This document shows positions 1 to 10,024 of a stretch of 64,000 nt of DNA, in pieces. The translations under genes and the position numbers were made by a program. The stretch is from Agapetus fuscipes (taxonomy: Eukaryota; Arthropoda; Insecta; Trichoptera; Glossosomatidae): positions 12,609,229 to 12,673,228 of the forward strand of contig OX637356.1 of the NCBI GenBank assembly GCA_951799405.1. The letters run 5' to 3'. Under the pieces are notes generated by a model. The model made no database searches. It was given only the letters and a program-made list of their open reading frames with translations, and was not told where the DNA came from. Each line of letters opens with the position of its first letter. Position 1 is the first letter of the stretch.

Positions 1-124
1 TATTTGTAAGTACACATTCAGCATTTGTAAGCGCGAACTACACGTATTGGTTTGTGGGCATACATCTGAGAGCTTTAAAAAAATATAGGTATCCTTGCAA
101 ATTAGATTATAGATTATTATAGAT
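1..124 (+). mobile_element. Family B element, 3' part, cut by window edge
   Basis: This is the 3' half of family B. It has the sequence from the 'GCATTTGTAAGCGCGAAC' block through 'GTGGGCATACATCTGAGAGC' to a TTATAGAT-rich tail. The same block recurs near 7.2, 51.5, 53.4 and 57.4 kb. The 5' part lies outside the window. It has no coding capacity. Confidence 0.8.
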
Positions 125-340
125 GTATACATATACATACAAAACAATTGTGTATTTTTAACTTGTTTGAATTCCCTAAATTAACATCACACATAAAAAA
201 AAACCGGTTAAATATTTTGTACTTTAATTTCAATTTTCAAGAATTTTTATCTTATACAATAATTTAAGCTCGTTCTTGCTTGTTACACAAAAATAAATTC
301 GAGAAAAATCCAAAAATATATTTCGAAAAAAATTGTTCAT

Positions 341-462
341 CACGAGTTGATTTATTTCATCGAGCGCTTTTGGTATCGTCACACCATTACCATGAAAACA
401 ACTAACAAATCTACAAATTACAAAAGTTGATTCCGGAGAATGTTTCATGTGGCGGAATTAAG
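341..462 (+). repeat. Family I repeat, one arm
   Basis: This segment runs from CACGAGTTGATTTAT to a GGCGGA block and matches 23309-23430 closely. At 23 kb the same arm is paired with an inverted arm, so this looks like half of a TIR element. No transposase is present. Confidence 0.65.
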
Positions 463-980
463 GTTGAAATATTCTTTCAGGGAAATCATATTTATTTCAG
501 TTTTTAGTTGATGTATGAAAAATTAGACAGTATGAAAAAAAAAAAAATTAAAAACCACAAATACCTGTTAACAAAATAATTAAGCAGATCATATAAGATG
601 TGTTAAAATACGAAACGTGCAGGGATGTAAAACATTTTCTAGGTTTAAGAAATAACACGCACGGTAATCTCATGAAATCCCAGCAAGTAATCTCTCGTAC
701 ATATTTGTGAAGGAGATGAAGGCTGTGTACTCTCGTGGTGACATGTTAGAACGGCACAGTGACAAAACGACACATGACATAACGATACTTGACAGAACGA
801 CCCATGACATAACACATGAAAGAACGACACATGACAGAACGACACATGAAATAACATTACAATGAGAGCATATCACATGACAAAACATCACAGATGACAA
901 AACAACACAGAGAATACATCACTATGACAAAACATCACACATCTTAAACATAAAATACCATAAACGGCACATGAAAAAAC

Positions 981-1068
981 TTTTTTTTTAAGAAATCCTA
1001 TACGGGCGACTCCCTTGATATCAGAGACTCCAGGGGTCTATGACACTTGTTGTAGTGCCACAGAGGTG
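981..1068 (-). repeat. Family F repeat with poly-A end
   Basis: This 88-bp block starts, on this strand, with a run of T (poly-A when read on the minus strand) and recurs at 39143-39232. The poly-A suggests the 3' end of a reverse-transcribed element. It lies inside foldback element 1 and abuts an E fragment in the same orientation, so it may be an alternative 3' tail of E. Confidence 0.6.
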
Positions 1069-1182
1069 TTTACGATCTTGATCATCGCTACAAAGCGCCA
1101 ATACTCAAGATAGATCCACTTACTCTAAGGCTGGATGGACCTTTAGTTACTGGTCTTTGGTAAAGGTTTTATGAGTCCTTTA
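1069..1182 (-). mobile_element. 5S-tRNA SINE (E), body fragment
   Basis: This matches the E body between the tRNA head and the tail: the GCGCCAATTCTCAAG block, the GGATGGACCTTT block and TGGTCTTTGGTAAAGG. Both heads are missing. It is part of the insertion that separates the arms of foldback element 1. Confidence 0.72.
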
Positions 1183-1363
1183 ATGAAATCACTTTGTGCT
1201 GTTTTGTCACAGCAATGATTTGTCGTATGATGTACTGTGATTGTGATGTTCTTTCGTGTGTCGTTCTGTCATGCGTTGTTTTGTCGCTGTGTCGCTCTAA
1301 CATGGAACCTACTCTCGTCAGTACAGTAACCCTAGTATCAAACATTACGTATTGCGTAAATCA

Positions 1364-1465
1364 AAAAAATGTATCAAAACTAAGTCACCCTCTAGGAGTG
1401 CCGTCGTTTATTGCATACACTTTAGATAAACGCAGTCGAGGTAAGACTTCCGCAATGCTTTATAC
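1364..1465. repeat. Family R small palindromic repeat
   Basis: This is a degenerate copy of R. It has an 'AAACTAA..CACCCTCTAGGAG' centre flanked by sequences like ACTCAACC/CAGCG and AAAACGC/GGTTGAG in inverted orientation. Other copies lie near 24.5, 48.4, 56.5, 59.2 and 63.7 kb. It is non-coding. Confidence 0.45.
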
Positions 1466-1796
1466 TCGCGTTACAGAGTTCCCCACCTGAAGGCGTCCCC
1501 CTCACATCCCTGTCTCTTAATTAGGTAAGAAAATTTAGTTTGAAGCCTTCATAGTAGAGATGTCGCGAATATATTTTTTTTTGAACATTCGTATATTCGG
1601 TCAAATAAAAGGTCTAATAATACGAAAAGGGCATGTAGATAGGTATGTATATCGGTAGGTAAATAGCAAGATAGAAGCAATTAAACACGACAACGCGTAA
1701 ATAGCTGATACATTTTTTATGGTACAGCGATCAGCTGTTTAGTTTTTGCAGTGTTTTATTGCTTGCTATCTTAAAATAAATATGGTCATATATCTA
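1466..1796. other. AT-rich spacer, nothing recognised
   Basis: I see short degenerate direct repeats (ATAGGTA-like) and no open frame, repeat family or RNA gene. Confidence 0.5.
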
Positions 1797-1930
1797 GCAG
1801 GAAACCCTACTTCAACTGAAGTGGTTGACGTAAGTCTTACCTGTACAGATACAAAAGGTCAACTCGACATATGCGAAACCCATCGGGGAAACGCGGCAAA
1901 AGTCACACTAATTGTGTAGCTTACTCACGT
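1797..1930 (+). mobile_element. tRNA-SINE C, 3' half
   Basis: This holds the C body from the GGGAAACC block through CACTTCAACTGAAGTGG and the Pol III SINE 3' end (TGTGTAGCTTA). The tRNA head is missing. A second 3' half follows in the same orientation, making a truncated tandem. Confidence 0.8.
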
Positions 1931-1943
1931 CACGTGATAACTT

Positions 1944-2130
1944 CAAACTCAAAATACCGTCAAGGTTTACTGAGCCTCCACAATAAATGAGTACCAGCCT
2001 TATCGGAAAACTTTCACTTTAACTGAAGTATTTGGTATAAGGCCAGCTCCCTTACCTGTAAAAATAAATAGTTTCCACTAGTCAAATGCAAGCCCATCAC
2101 TATGAAAGAAGTTACACTATGCGTGGTAGC
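1944..2130 (+). mobile_element. tRNA-SINE C, 5'-truncated copy
   Basis: This starts within the body at AAAATACCGTCAAGG and ends near the GTTACACTATGCGTG tail. It lies 13 bp after another truncated copy in the same direction. The palindrome that is conserved in other copies has decayed here. Confidence 0.78.
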
Positions 2131-2757
2131 AACAGAACGTACCTAAAACTGGCAGATATTCACATATTTCTATCAATAATTCTAAGCCTCAAATATTCTT
2201 GAATACTCTCGAATATTCGACACATCACTAGTCCACATGCTCGCGTCTTTTAACCCTCTAATGTCTGCCACGACATTCGTGCCAGCATGCGTTAATATAC
2301 GCAACAAGAGCGCCGCTATGTGGGCCTAAGTGATTTTCGGAATTCCTAGCGTGGAGTTAAAATACCGTCTACGCAAAAATTGAATTATAAAGGGTTTCCC
2401 TTACACTGCGTACAAGAGGTTTATTACAAGAGACAGTTTGTCATTTCGTAAGAACTACGAGTTTATGGTGTCATATTAATGAAGAGAATATTATCATATG
2501 AAGTCTTTAAACAAAGCATCCTCTCCGGGATTCTTGGCTTTGGCTGGGGAAGTCTTCTTGCTACAAAGGAAGAGACCAGAAGCGTTATTCTACTGAATTC
2601 CTTACACTTAGGATATCAATCCAAGTGGGAGCTTGCTAGCGCTTGCAAAAAAAACTCAAAAGATTTAAAATCATAGTACACCTTATTTTTGGACACGAAT
2701 CGCTATCTTGCCGTCTGAAGGTCGTAAAGAATTTAGAAGAACAACACCTCAGTTCTT
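2131..2757. other. Unassigned sequence
   Basis: No family seen elsewhere in the window is recognisable. A 65-codon open frame at 2479-2676 (+) has no recognisable motif and is of a length expected by chance. Confidence 0.5.
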
Positions 2758-2996
2758 GATGTTGTAGCAATGAGTGTTTGCATATCATTGCTGAGACCTT
2801 GGGTTCGAGTCCCAACAACGGGGATGTCAGAAATGATTTCACAAGAAATGAGTACAGAACTGGGAAACCACCACTATAACTTAAGTTGTTGGCGTCAGTC
2901 CGCTCTCTTTACCTGTAAAAATAAATACGCTGTTTGCCACATGTGACCCCTTCGTGGAAATGCGGCAAGTAGTTAAGCTATATGTGTAGCTTAGTA
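2758..2996 (+). mobile_element. tRNA-SINE C with internal deletion
   Basis: The B box (GGTTCGAGTCC near 2802) is clear and the A box region is degraded. The block after 'GTCAGAAATGATTTC' is deleted up to the CACAAGAAATGAGTAC block; the 3' end is intact to GTGTAGCTTAGTAAC. Confidence 0.8.
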
Positions 2997-3070
2997 ACAT
3001 TTTAATTAATTAATTTCGTATATTTTATTCATAACTCTGACTTTAGTCAAGGCATGAAAAAACACCATAC

Positions 3071-3162
3071 TGTTACTGTGACTCGCCATTACATTCCGCT
3101 AGGGATAGCCAGAGCCTCTGCAGAGCTGCCTCCATTCCTTATATTCTTATCCTTACATACCT
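3071..3162 (-). pseudogene. LINE ORF C-terminal remnant
   Basis: Read on the minus strand this resembles the end of the LINE fragments at 28040-28135 and 63220-63260. It has the lysine/arginine-rich KDR..KKW-type segment followed by CTCTGCAGAGGCTCTGG and CCTAGCGGAAT. Frames are broken. It is a 5'-truncated dead copy. Confidence 0.55.
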
Positions 3163-3756
3163 AATTCAATTCATTCATACATAAATGTTTGCTTTTTTTA
3201 CTCTATTATGAAACTGGATTAAAACTTGTAAGTTGAATATATTTTGCATAAAAATAAGTAAGTATTACCACAAAATCTTTTTACGAGACGCAACTCAAAA
3301 TTTCATAGACAAAAAACTGTTATAAATAATTCTGTTTACACACGACAATGTTGGCGACGAGTTTTATCTGTCGGCCCGACCGGAGATCCGCCATCAACTT
3401 TTAAACTCTGCCGGGAAAAATATGTTAAAGCCGCGAAATTAGTCTTTATGCTGAAAGTTTTAGGCCGAGAGATAACGGCGAATATTTCTTTGGGAAATGA
3501 ATATTTGAGAAATATTGTCGCAAGTTTGTTTGGAAGCGTACTCGCCAAGTTTAGAATTATGTTTGAAGAGCTTTAGATCAGCGGCTCTTAACCTGTTTCC
3601 GATCGAGGACCACTTTCGCTGATACGTTTCAACCATCCCTGGTTGAAGTTCATCAGGGGTGTAAGTCTCGACGGCCGTCGGTATATCTTACCTTACCTAT
3701 AACCGTTGGCCTCGATCAAACAACAATAATTCAACAGTTCGTGGTTCCTCCTTATA
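3163..3756. other. Mostly unassigned; hAT-end-like motif near 3580
   Basis: A GCGGCTCTTAACCTGTTTCC block near 3580-3600 resembles the ends of hAT-type elements. No matching opposite end was found. The rest is unassigned. Confidence 0.35.
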
Positions 3757-3845
3757 GAGGACACACGTCTCCTGAAGACGTCGAATATGACTCCGACGAA
3801 ACGTAGAGAAAATCGTTCTTATTTTTGCACGGTCAGTAAAATCCG
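3757..3845 (+). repeat. Family J arm with hammerhead-like hairpin
   Basis: This has CTGAAGA at 3772-3778, then a short pairable segment (GTCG/CGAC) and GAAACGT at 3798-3804. It is the same layout as the arms at 36829-36932 and 41883-42220. The flanks also match (GTTCTT and AAAATCCG), so it is a diverged J arm. Confidence 0.55.
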
Positions 3846-4189
3846 TTTTTTTTTCATTCTTTAAAAAATCTCACCGTATCTATTTGAAGATATGATGGTA
3901 TAAAACGAGGTGGTGCCTGAACAGCTAATCTTTGTTCCATATAAAATGTATCAGATATGAATATTCACATTTTTTAATCAACACCGTCAAGAGTCTGTAT
4001 CGCTCCATTGCTTTTCTATTCTGCAAACTGTGAACGCCCACAAACAATGAACCTTTCGAAAACACTCGTTATGTAATCTGTCTCCGTCGCACTTGCTTAC
4101 TAGCTGTAAATCCACCCATTTTCTTTACGATATCGACTCCAATCGAAATCAGGGCCCAGTTTATTTTTTTGGATTTGATTATATGTTAT

Positions 4190-4475
4190 AAACGTATGAG
4201 TTCGTGTGGACGAACTAGCACGCTGACTGGCGTGTGTGTGATGTCTCTGGTATAGTATCGAAAACCCCTAGTAGAAGTATTTACCGTGCTCGAGAGCATG
4301 CAAGAATTGTCTCTGCCACCCATATAAATACGAGCAAGTATTGGTGGGACAGAAGAGACGCTTTTACCATTGTAACATTGTAACCATTGTGACCTGTAAG
4401 CAGAGAGTGAAGAGTGAACACTACATTGTAGCCCATATTATGAAAAATAAATTTAAATTGCAATTTAATAAAAAG
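4190..4475 (-). repeat. Family U repeat, coding-like
   Basis: On the minus strand this aligns with 11345-11643 over almost its full length. In one frame both copies read a related peptide (MVKA, then L.S.Q, then IWV and TILACS here). It ends in a block around ACGAACTCATACGTT. I do not recognise the protein; it may be a mobile-element fragment or a multicopy pseudogene. Confidence 0.55.
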
Positions 4476-4849
4476 AACTCCAAGTCAAATCATAATGCTC
4501 GAGTGTTTTCTATCGTTATACAGTCATCGTCCGGGGGCAACTTCTTATGTAACACGCATGACCTTCCTGCGGACCTCTTTCAGGGCTCCTGTGAACCTCA
4601 GTTCAAGAAACACTGATTTACAGGGTGCCTAGAACCTGTGAAGAAAAGTTTTCTTTTGCTACAGAGATCTAAGGAACACAACACAACCCGAGTTTGACAT
4701 TTTATACTTGGAAGTTTCGCAAACAGGTTTATACGGCGAAATTTATAAGAGAGATGAATTAAGCTGGTAAAATGTTTTGTAACTATGTGACAAATATCTT
4801 AGAGGTAAAAGGAAGAACTTTCTGACAGGCACGCCTAGTAGAAAACATC

Positions 4850-4912
4850 ACGTAAATTAAAACAATGTACGAAAACTGAAGCACTCACTAAGGGCGCTGT
4901 TGTATGGTGGGG
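4850..4912. repeat. Family R fragment
   Basis: A GTACGAAAACTGAAGCACTC-like block followed by GGGCGCTGTTGTATGG matches the centre of R. It is short and diverged. Confidence 0.4.
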
Positions 4913-4921
4913 AGGTTTATA

Positions 4922-5233
4922 AAACGCAAAAAAACGCAAGTAAGCTACACATATAGTGTAACTTATTGCCGTGTTATCCCCAAAAGGGTCGCATGTGGCG
5001 AGTTGAACCTATTTATCAGGTAAGGGGCGCGGCCTCACGCCAACCACTTCAGTTAAAGTGGGGGTTTCCCAACTCCCGAGGGGGCTGGTACTCATTTCTT
5101 GTGAAAGCTGAGTAAATCTTACCGGTATTTTATTTTGGTGTTTGAAATAAATTATTTCTGACACCCTCAGTGGGATTCGAACTCGAGCTCACGGTATGGA
5201 GTGCAAGCACTCTACCAACTGAGCTATCGACCA
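4922..5233 (-). mobile_element. tRNA-SINE C, near full length
   Basis: On the minus strand this runs from the tRNA head (A box TAGCTCAGTTGG; B box GTTCGAATCC) to the GCGTT-rich tail. The central palindrome CACTTTAACTGAAGTGG is nearly kept. It ends 78 bp before an RTE-type LINE fragment on the opposite strand. Pol III transcription of the original element is expected from the boxes. Confidence 0.9.
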
Positions 5234-5310
5234 TACACTCGGGGTTAAAGCACATTATAAGGAAAGCATCAATTAACTATCATATAAATTGGTATGATAT
5301 TTTGAAAGGA

Positions 5311-5745
5311 GTAATGTGTTCTTTCAGTATCCATCTATGGCTTGGAAACAAAAGGGCTCACTCAGTACAGCGCCAAAAGATTGAGGACGTGCCAAAGAGC
5401 TATATTGAAACGAGGATGCTCGGAATCAGTCTCAGAGACAGGGTTTCAAACTAGGAGATCCGTAGACGTACTAGTGTCAGTGATTTCATACAGCGAGTGG
5501 CCTGCTTAAAGTGGCGCTGGGCTGGTCACGTCGCAAGGCAGGACCATGACAGGTGGCCGAGAAGGATCTTCAAGTGGCGGCCCAGAATGTCCAAGCGGAG
5601 AGTGGGGAGACCCCGACTGAGGTGGCTGGACGACATGAAGGGAACTGCAGGCAGAAAAAGACTGAACACAGTAGCCGATATTCAAACATGGAGAAGATTG
5701 GAGAAGGTTTCGTTCAGGAGTGGACTGAGAAATGCTGAGGAAATA
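5311..5745 (+). pseudogene. RTE-type LINE, reverse transcriptase C-terminal remnant
   Basis: The translation shows SIYGLETKGLTQYSAKR, then MLGISLRDRVSN, a stop, and LKWRWAGHVARQDHDRW, WRPRMSKRRVGRP and RWLDDMKG. This is the characteristic C-terminus of RTE-like endonuclease/reverse-transcriptase ORFs in invertebrates. At least one frameshift (around 5415) and one stop break it. The polymerase core and endonuclease are missing, so it is a 5'-truncated dead copy. The same family recurs at 13195, 30513 and 60131. Confidence 0.88.
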
Positions 5746-6375
5746 AGGAAGGATAAATTGACATTTAAGGGTTATATTCAATGCACGACCACAGGAAGAG
5801 AACTCAGAAACAGAACTTTAGAACCAGATGTAAGGGAGTTGCAATAAAAATTATATATTACTTTCTAAAAAGCTATTTCAACGCTGAAAAAAACACTCAT
5901 TTCGTACATTTTAATTTTATGAATACAACGGCACGAAGACCGGCTATAAAAATTAACTTTTAAATAACGGACAATGGCGATATAAAAGTTGGTCGGGATG
6001 CGTTGCGCTAAGTTGAAATTGTATTTTTCCGGAGCCTTTGTATTTGTGAAGCCGAACTGTAGCCTTTTGTAGAATGCAAAATAATACTATGCAAGTTATA
6101 ACCTTGTATAGTAAGTCTAGTAGTTGACGCTTTAAACTGGATATTAAAGGTAAATGGTTTGAACTGAAAAGGAGGTTTATGAGTAATCTCCAAAGGTCAG
6201 TCTGGTATTTTCAACGTTAGCATAGCGACTTTACACTGAATGAAAAGGGCGAACTTATGTTAATGTTTTGGCTAGTTTTTTTATCAGCTTAAAGACACAT
6301 AAGCTAACGTTACTAATAATATACCAGGTCTCAGTAAACGGGATTGATGAAACTATGAAGTCACTGTTTCATCAA
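5746..6375. other. Unassigned AT-rich sequence
   Basis: I see nothing beyond short chance open frames. A short inverted repeat (GATGAAACTATGAAG/GTTTCATCAAG) lies near the right end. Confidence 0.45.
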
Positions 6376-6490
6376 GATCATCTTCATCGTTTCACTTTTA
6401 CGCTGAAAAAGTCCATCGTAGACATGGGCGAAACGTACAGAAGCTCCAGCTTCCACAGACCACGGCAACAGATCCTGGAAAACATGATAC
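6376..6490 (+). repeat. Family K arm with hammerhead-like hairpin
   Basis: It contains CTGAAAA, a pairable segment GTCCAT/ATGGGC around the loop CGTAGAC, then GAAACGT. This is followed by AGCTCCAGCTTCC, CACAGACCACGG and CAACAGATC. It matches the right arm of the K palindrome at 21 kb. Confidence 0.7.
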
Positions 6491-6585
6491 TATATCTCTT
6501 TGCAACTTAGATTACAGGTTATAAATTATAGAAGTGAGATTTACGCGATATTTTTTATTAAGGGCACTGTTTCTGTGATTTATCG

Positions 6586-6640
6586 GAGCTGGAGCTCCCA
6601 GACGTTTCGTCCATGTCTGCGAAGGGCTTCTTAAGATTGA
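6586..6640 (-). repeat. Family K fragment
   Basis: The reverse complement has GAAGCCC, GACATGG, ACGAAACGTC and GGGAGCTCCAGCTCC, matching the hairpin part of K. It faces the K arm at 6376-6490, so the two may be remnants of one palindrome. Confidence 0.6.
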
Positions 6641-6944
6641 CAAAAAAGAAGAAGAAAGCAAAGTTCAAAAGTCAAGAGCGGTTTTAATCCAAAAATTGGA
6701 GGGTTGTATAATGTATAATTTCTCACGCGAGACGAGGAAAAGTGATCGAATAATCAGCAGGATTCCTAATCAAGTCGCGACAGGCCGCCGCAACTTCAGA
6801 CGGGGGTGGCGGAGGCAAAAGTTTCAAATCAAATTACTGGGCTAGCATTTGAAGTGTATGAGCTTTCGCAGGGCGGGCGGGAAAGCTCGCGGCTAAAAGT
6901 GTATAAACATCAATAAAAGTTTTGTAATACCCTTTGATTGGTTG

Positions 6945-7075
6945 ATGAAAATTTGATGCGTAGGTACCTACAAAATCAAATTTCTCCGCTTTTGAGCGAT
7001 TTTGCGCTTCGTTTTGCCAAGCTGCATCCGCAGCGGATTCACAGTAATCCTGTCCTTAGACTTTCATTATTATTA
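6945..7075 (-). repeat. Family T repeat, distal part
   Basis: The minus strand matches 47816-47935 (CTAAGGACAGGATTACTG, AATCCGCTGCGGATGCAGC, AAATCGCTCAAA). It continues from 7285-7560 and is separated from it by an inserted B copy. Confidence 0.75.
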
Positions 7076-7086
7076 TTATTACGTTC

Positions 7087-7280
7087 TATGTACCAATGTC
7101 ACCCCAGTGTCAGGGAAGGTCGGCAAAAGTTGTAGGGCTTATGTTCATTTGACGTTTGGATTTTATTTGTAAGTACACATTCAGCATTTGTAAGCGCGAA
7201 CAACACGTATTTGTTTGTGGGCATACATCTGAGAGCTTTTAAATTAATATATCCTTGCAACTTAGATTATAGATGTGTAT
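7087..7280 (+). mobile_element. Family B element inside family T
   Basis: This is B from CCAATGTCACCCC through the CAGGGAAGGTCGG block and the GTGGGCATACATCTGAGAG block to the TTATAGATG tail. The uninterrupted T copy at 47.5-47.9 kb shows that this is an insertion. Confidence 0.85.
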
Positions 7281-7284
7281 CATT

Positions 7285-7560
7285 CTTCACGCTACTCGTG
7301 ATCTAGCAACAATCCCATAAGGAGTGCCACCCGAGGTATGCTATTAGCTTCAATAACATCGAACCATTTACTTTTAGAGTCATGGGCACGCCTCTGACCT
7401 AGAGGTTATTGTTTTGTCGTGCCGTTGTTTATACTTCACGGGAAGGCCTTCCGCCACTTGAGAAAATATATAGCTTTGTATGAGCGTCCATGTGCTGTGG
7501 ATCCTTCTGACACATACATACAGGACGAGGAGGGTTTGAACATACTGTGGACCATATAAA
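7285..7560 (-). repeat. Family T repeat, coding-like part
   Basis: On the minus strand it shares the reading frame of 35164 and 47536: KPSS, CMYVS, AHGRSYKAI and KWRKAF. The later blocks (LWVRGVPM, LKVNGSM) need a frameshift. Three diverged copies with a shared frame suggest protein-coding ancestry. I do not recognise the protein. Confidence 0.6.
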
Positions 7561-7561
7561 A

Positions 7562-8003
7562 TTGTTACGAATATAAGTTGTGTTTTGTGGATTGTCTGTG
7601 TGAGTAAATAATAAAGTACATGAAGTCTACCTAAGAATAAATAGATGTAAGGTACTTCATAATATAATGTGATATTGATTTGTATTGTTCGAGATTGCGT
7701 GAGTGTTTGGTCGGTTGTTCTAGTGAGTCTCGCAAGTTACGATTCTCAAAGATTTGAGAACCATCTTTATTCTTGCTATAAAATAAAGACCGAACCTCTG
7801 TGTAGCTAGAGAAGTCAATCTACCGTTGGATTGTGCAAGTATACAGTGACTCTGTGTATCTGAAATAAATTGTGTAAATTAAATCACCGCAGTTTTGATT
7901 AAATTGAATGCGCGAACACTGTTGACTTTCAATATTTTCATTATAAAAAATTGTAAAAGTTTCGGCCCTCATATCATCATAATCTTATTATGATAAACAA
8001 TTC
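7562..8003. other. Unassigned AT-rich sequence
   Basis: Nothing recognised apart from a possible polyadenylation-like AATAAA at several places, which is uninformative in AT-rich DNA. Confidence 0.45.
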
Positions 8004-8266
8004 GCTGCCTTAGTTCTTGTTTGCCGTATACGCTATTGAGAAAATTTTACATGAGCAATGTTTGCATGTGTAGGTACTGGACCAATGTGTCGTATGAAAA
8101 CAATAAATTTATTTGAAAAATATTTAAAAGAACTCTCACATTATTGAGTTTTACGGGTTTTCTTAGCTCAGATTGTGTAGAATTTGATTCATAAGACAAC
8201 TGCATGAAAAAGTCATATTTGACAAGATTGGCGTCTACGATAAACAAGAACTGGGGGAGCGAATTG
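8004..8266. mobile_element. Family Q MITE, complete
   Basis: This element of about 255 bp has ends that are imperfect inverted repeats: CGCTGCCTTAGTTCTTGTTT at the left and, complemented, CGCTCCCCCAGTTCTTGTTT at the right. AATT flanks both ends. It is almost collinear with 32041-32301, which is flanked by TACT. It has no ORF of note and is non-autonomous. The 4-bp duplication would suit Sola or Chapaev-type elements; that is inference. Confidence 0.8.
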
Positions 8267-8324
8267 TGTGACTTCAACAAATAAATATTAGGAAAACTGA
8301 TATGGCAGTTCATGTTTTTCTGTC

Positions 8325-8384
8325 GTAGAAGAGACTTGTCTCTTGATGACGTCGGATACGACTTCTACAAAACGTCAATAAACA
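8325..8384 (+). repeat. Hammerhead-like motif, J-related, degraded
   Basis: TTGATGACGTCGGATACGAC then AAAACGTC keeps the order of the J hairpin (TGATGA, pairable GTCG/CGAC, AAAACGTC) with changes in the core. Low confidence that it is the same family. Confidence 0.35.
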
Positions 8385-8636
8385 CACTATTTTCTAAGTA
8401 ACGCGAATTTTGATACTAAACAAATACGAGTAATTCCTCATCTATCTTCAGAGAAGACCTCACATTTCTTGAGATAGACAAATTAGTGACGTCACACGGC
8501 TGGTTTGCTAGAAAAAAAAAATACTGGTTGCAAAGGTGTTACGTTTCTTTGTCCGCCGAGATTTTTTTTCCAAATTAATGTTGTATTTAACATAGAACAT
8601 AGACTTAGAGCTGACTAGGAATGGTAAATGATAAAT

Positions 8637-8715
8637 TTCGTGTTTAAATGTTTCGCTAATATCTGCGATGAACATCATCAGCGGCGTTCCGATCCGGTCG
8701 ACAGATACGACGCGA
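8637..8715 (-). repeat. Hammerhead-like motif, weak
   Basis: The minus strand has CTGATGATGTTCATC and, 12 bases on, GCGAAACAT. The stem between them is imperfect. Confidence 0.3.
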
Positions 8716-8724
8716 CTGATCATT

Positions 8725-9221
8725 GCAATGTCAGCAGAATAATTGAACTGTCATCGGTGTGAAGCCTGATACACATCGCCCGTCACTGTTTACATGCAGG
8801 ATAATATAATGTAATACGGATCTCCATTACACTATGCGGGCAGCGTTACATTGAGCTACATAGAAAGGTTGCGATCTTCTGATAGCAACGTTTAGGGATG
8901 TTTAACTATAAAGAATCGATAATTTCGATCGATAGCTAAATAAACATATAAAATCGCCACCTTAAAAGGAAAACTAAATAAGTGCTGATTTACTGATTTG
9001 AGAAATCATGGAACTAATTATAAGGAACTGTTCATGAAGAACTTCTAAACTACAGAATTTTCATACTGTTTTAGTAATTTCTATCATAGAAAATTGGAAA
9101 AGGTGCATTTATCTAAGAAACCCCTGTTACTTTCATATTCTTTTTACACTTGTCACTTATTCTTTTTTACCTTTAATTTATCGAAATATCGGAGTTTCGA
9201 TATTATTTACGACAATGTTTG
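8725..9221. other. Unassigned sequence
   Basis: I see no family copy and no open frame with a recognisable motif. Confidence 0.4.
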
Positions 9222-9700
9222 AGGCTGACACTCCATGCTGTACAAACTTGGTTTACTTATGCCGATGCCAACCCGGTTCCGGGGAGAGGCGGCAGGAGTT
9301 GCAAAGTTTATGTTCATTGATATGTGGTTGTCCATGGCAATGGAGATAGCTTGGAACGACTGGTTTTAATCGATGGCTTGGGAGTAGAAGAGAGGAAGTG
9401 GAAGATCCTCCATACAATGGACCAATCAAGTGAAGACAGCAGCAGGCACTTCGTGGTTAGAGCGCTGCGGGCAGCGCAGTCAAGAGAGGACTGTAGAAGA
9501 GAGTGGTTGCTTTCACATTGGTCATAACCCTCAACAATGAAGAACAGGTTTGAATTAATGAGAAAAAGAGGTGTGGTTTATTTGGTATATACACATGCAG
9601 CACGTGTAAGTGCGATATTACATGTGCCTGATTGTGGGCATGTATTAAACATGAGCATTATTACATCTTTGCAACTACGATTAAAGACTATAATCTAATT
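9222..9700 (+). mobile_element. Family A/B element split by a LINE tail
   Basis: The 5' part (GAGGCTGACACTCCATGCTG to GTTTATGTTCATTG) ends near 9329. The 3' part (TACACATGCAGCACGTG to the AACTACGATTAAAGAC tail) resumes near 9572. The interruption is flanked by TGTGGTT at 9323-9329 and 9572-9578. The outer copy is old and diverged. Confidence 0.75.
9330..9571 (+). pseudogene. LINE ORF C-terminal fragment inserted in A
   Basis: One frame reads RGSGRSSIQWTNQVKTAAGTSWLE and the next frame continues RAAQSREDCRRE. This is the familiar 'GRGRP..RW.D..K.AAG...AAQDR..WR' C-terminus of non-LTR retrotransposon ORFs. A frameshift lies between the two. The 7-bp flanking repeat supports insertion by target-primed reverse transcription. 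The clade is uncertain. Confidence 0.7.
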
Positions 9701-9706
9701 TAATTG

Positions 9707-9845
9707 AATCTAAGTTGGAAATATATGTTACATTGGAGAGTCACATTACCAGGCACGTACAAGTTCGCGCTTGCACATGCCGCATGTGTACCTACAACAT
9801 AAAAACCAAATCTCAAATGGACACACACCCTGCAACTCACCCTGT
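9707..9845 (-). mobile_element. Family A element, 5'-truncated
   Basis: The tail-side half of A lies on the minus strand, 7 bp from the tail of the A copy that ends at 9700. The two are arranged tail to tail. It stops after the CCCTGCAACTC block. Confidence 0.78.
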
Positions 9846-10024
9846 TACATGAAAAAACTTATTTACAAATTACGCCAAGGATATCGATGTTCACAGTTTG
9901 ATTAACTACTGTCGATATTCACTATCGATGTTTTCGCAACATCCTTGCTGCGACCGTGCGACACAACTATCTCGTCCTTTCGCGCCTCGTGGGAAATTAA
10001 AGCTCTCACTAATGCAACTCTGAG

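Larger units (their letters stand above)
737..1309. mobile_element. Foldback element 1 with 9-bp target duplication
   Basis: The two arms are inverted copies built from degenerate units of about 15 bp (core CATGACAGAACGACA and its complement). The ends match in inverted orientation (GGTGACATGTTAGAAC and, complemented, GGTTCCATGTTAGAG). The 9-bp sequence TACTCTCGT flanks the element at 728-736 and 1310-1318. Long arms of short subrepeats plus a 9-bp duplication resemble Drosophila FB elements and Mutator-like transposons; that classification is inference. No transposase lies between the arms. The centre holds a later insertion at about 981-1185. Confidence 0.82.

Noticed and set aside
645..900. 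Cys/His/Ser/Val-rich overlapping open frames near 0.7-0.9 kb and 18.1-18.3 kb
   Set aside because: They are translations of 15-bp foldback subrepeats; open in several frames because the unit length is a multiple of three.
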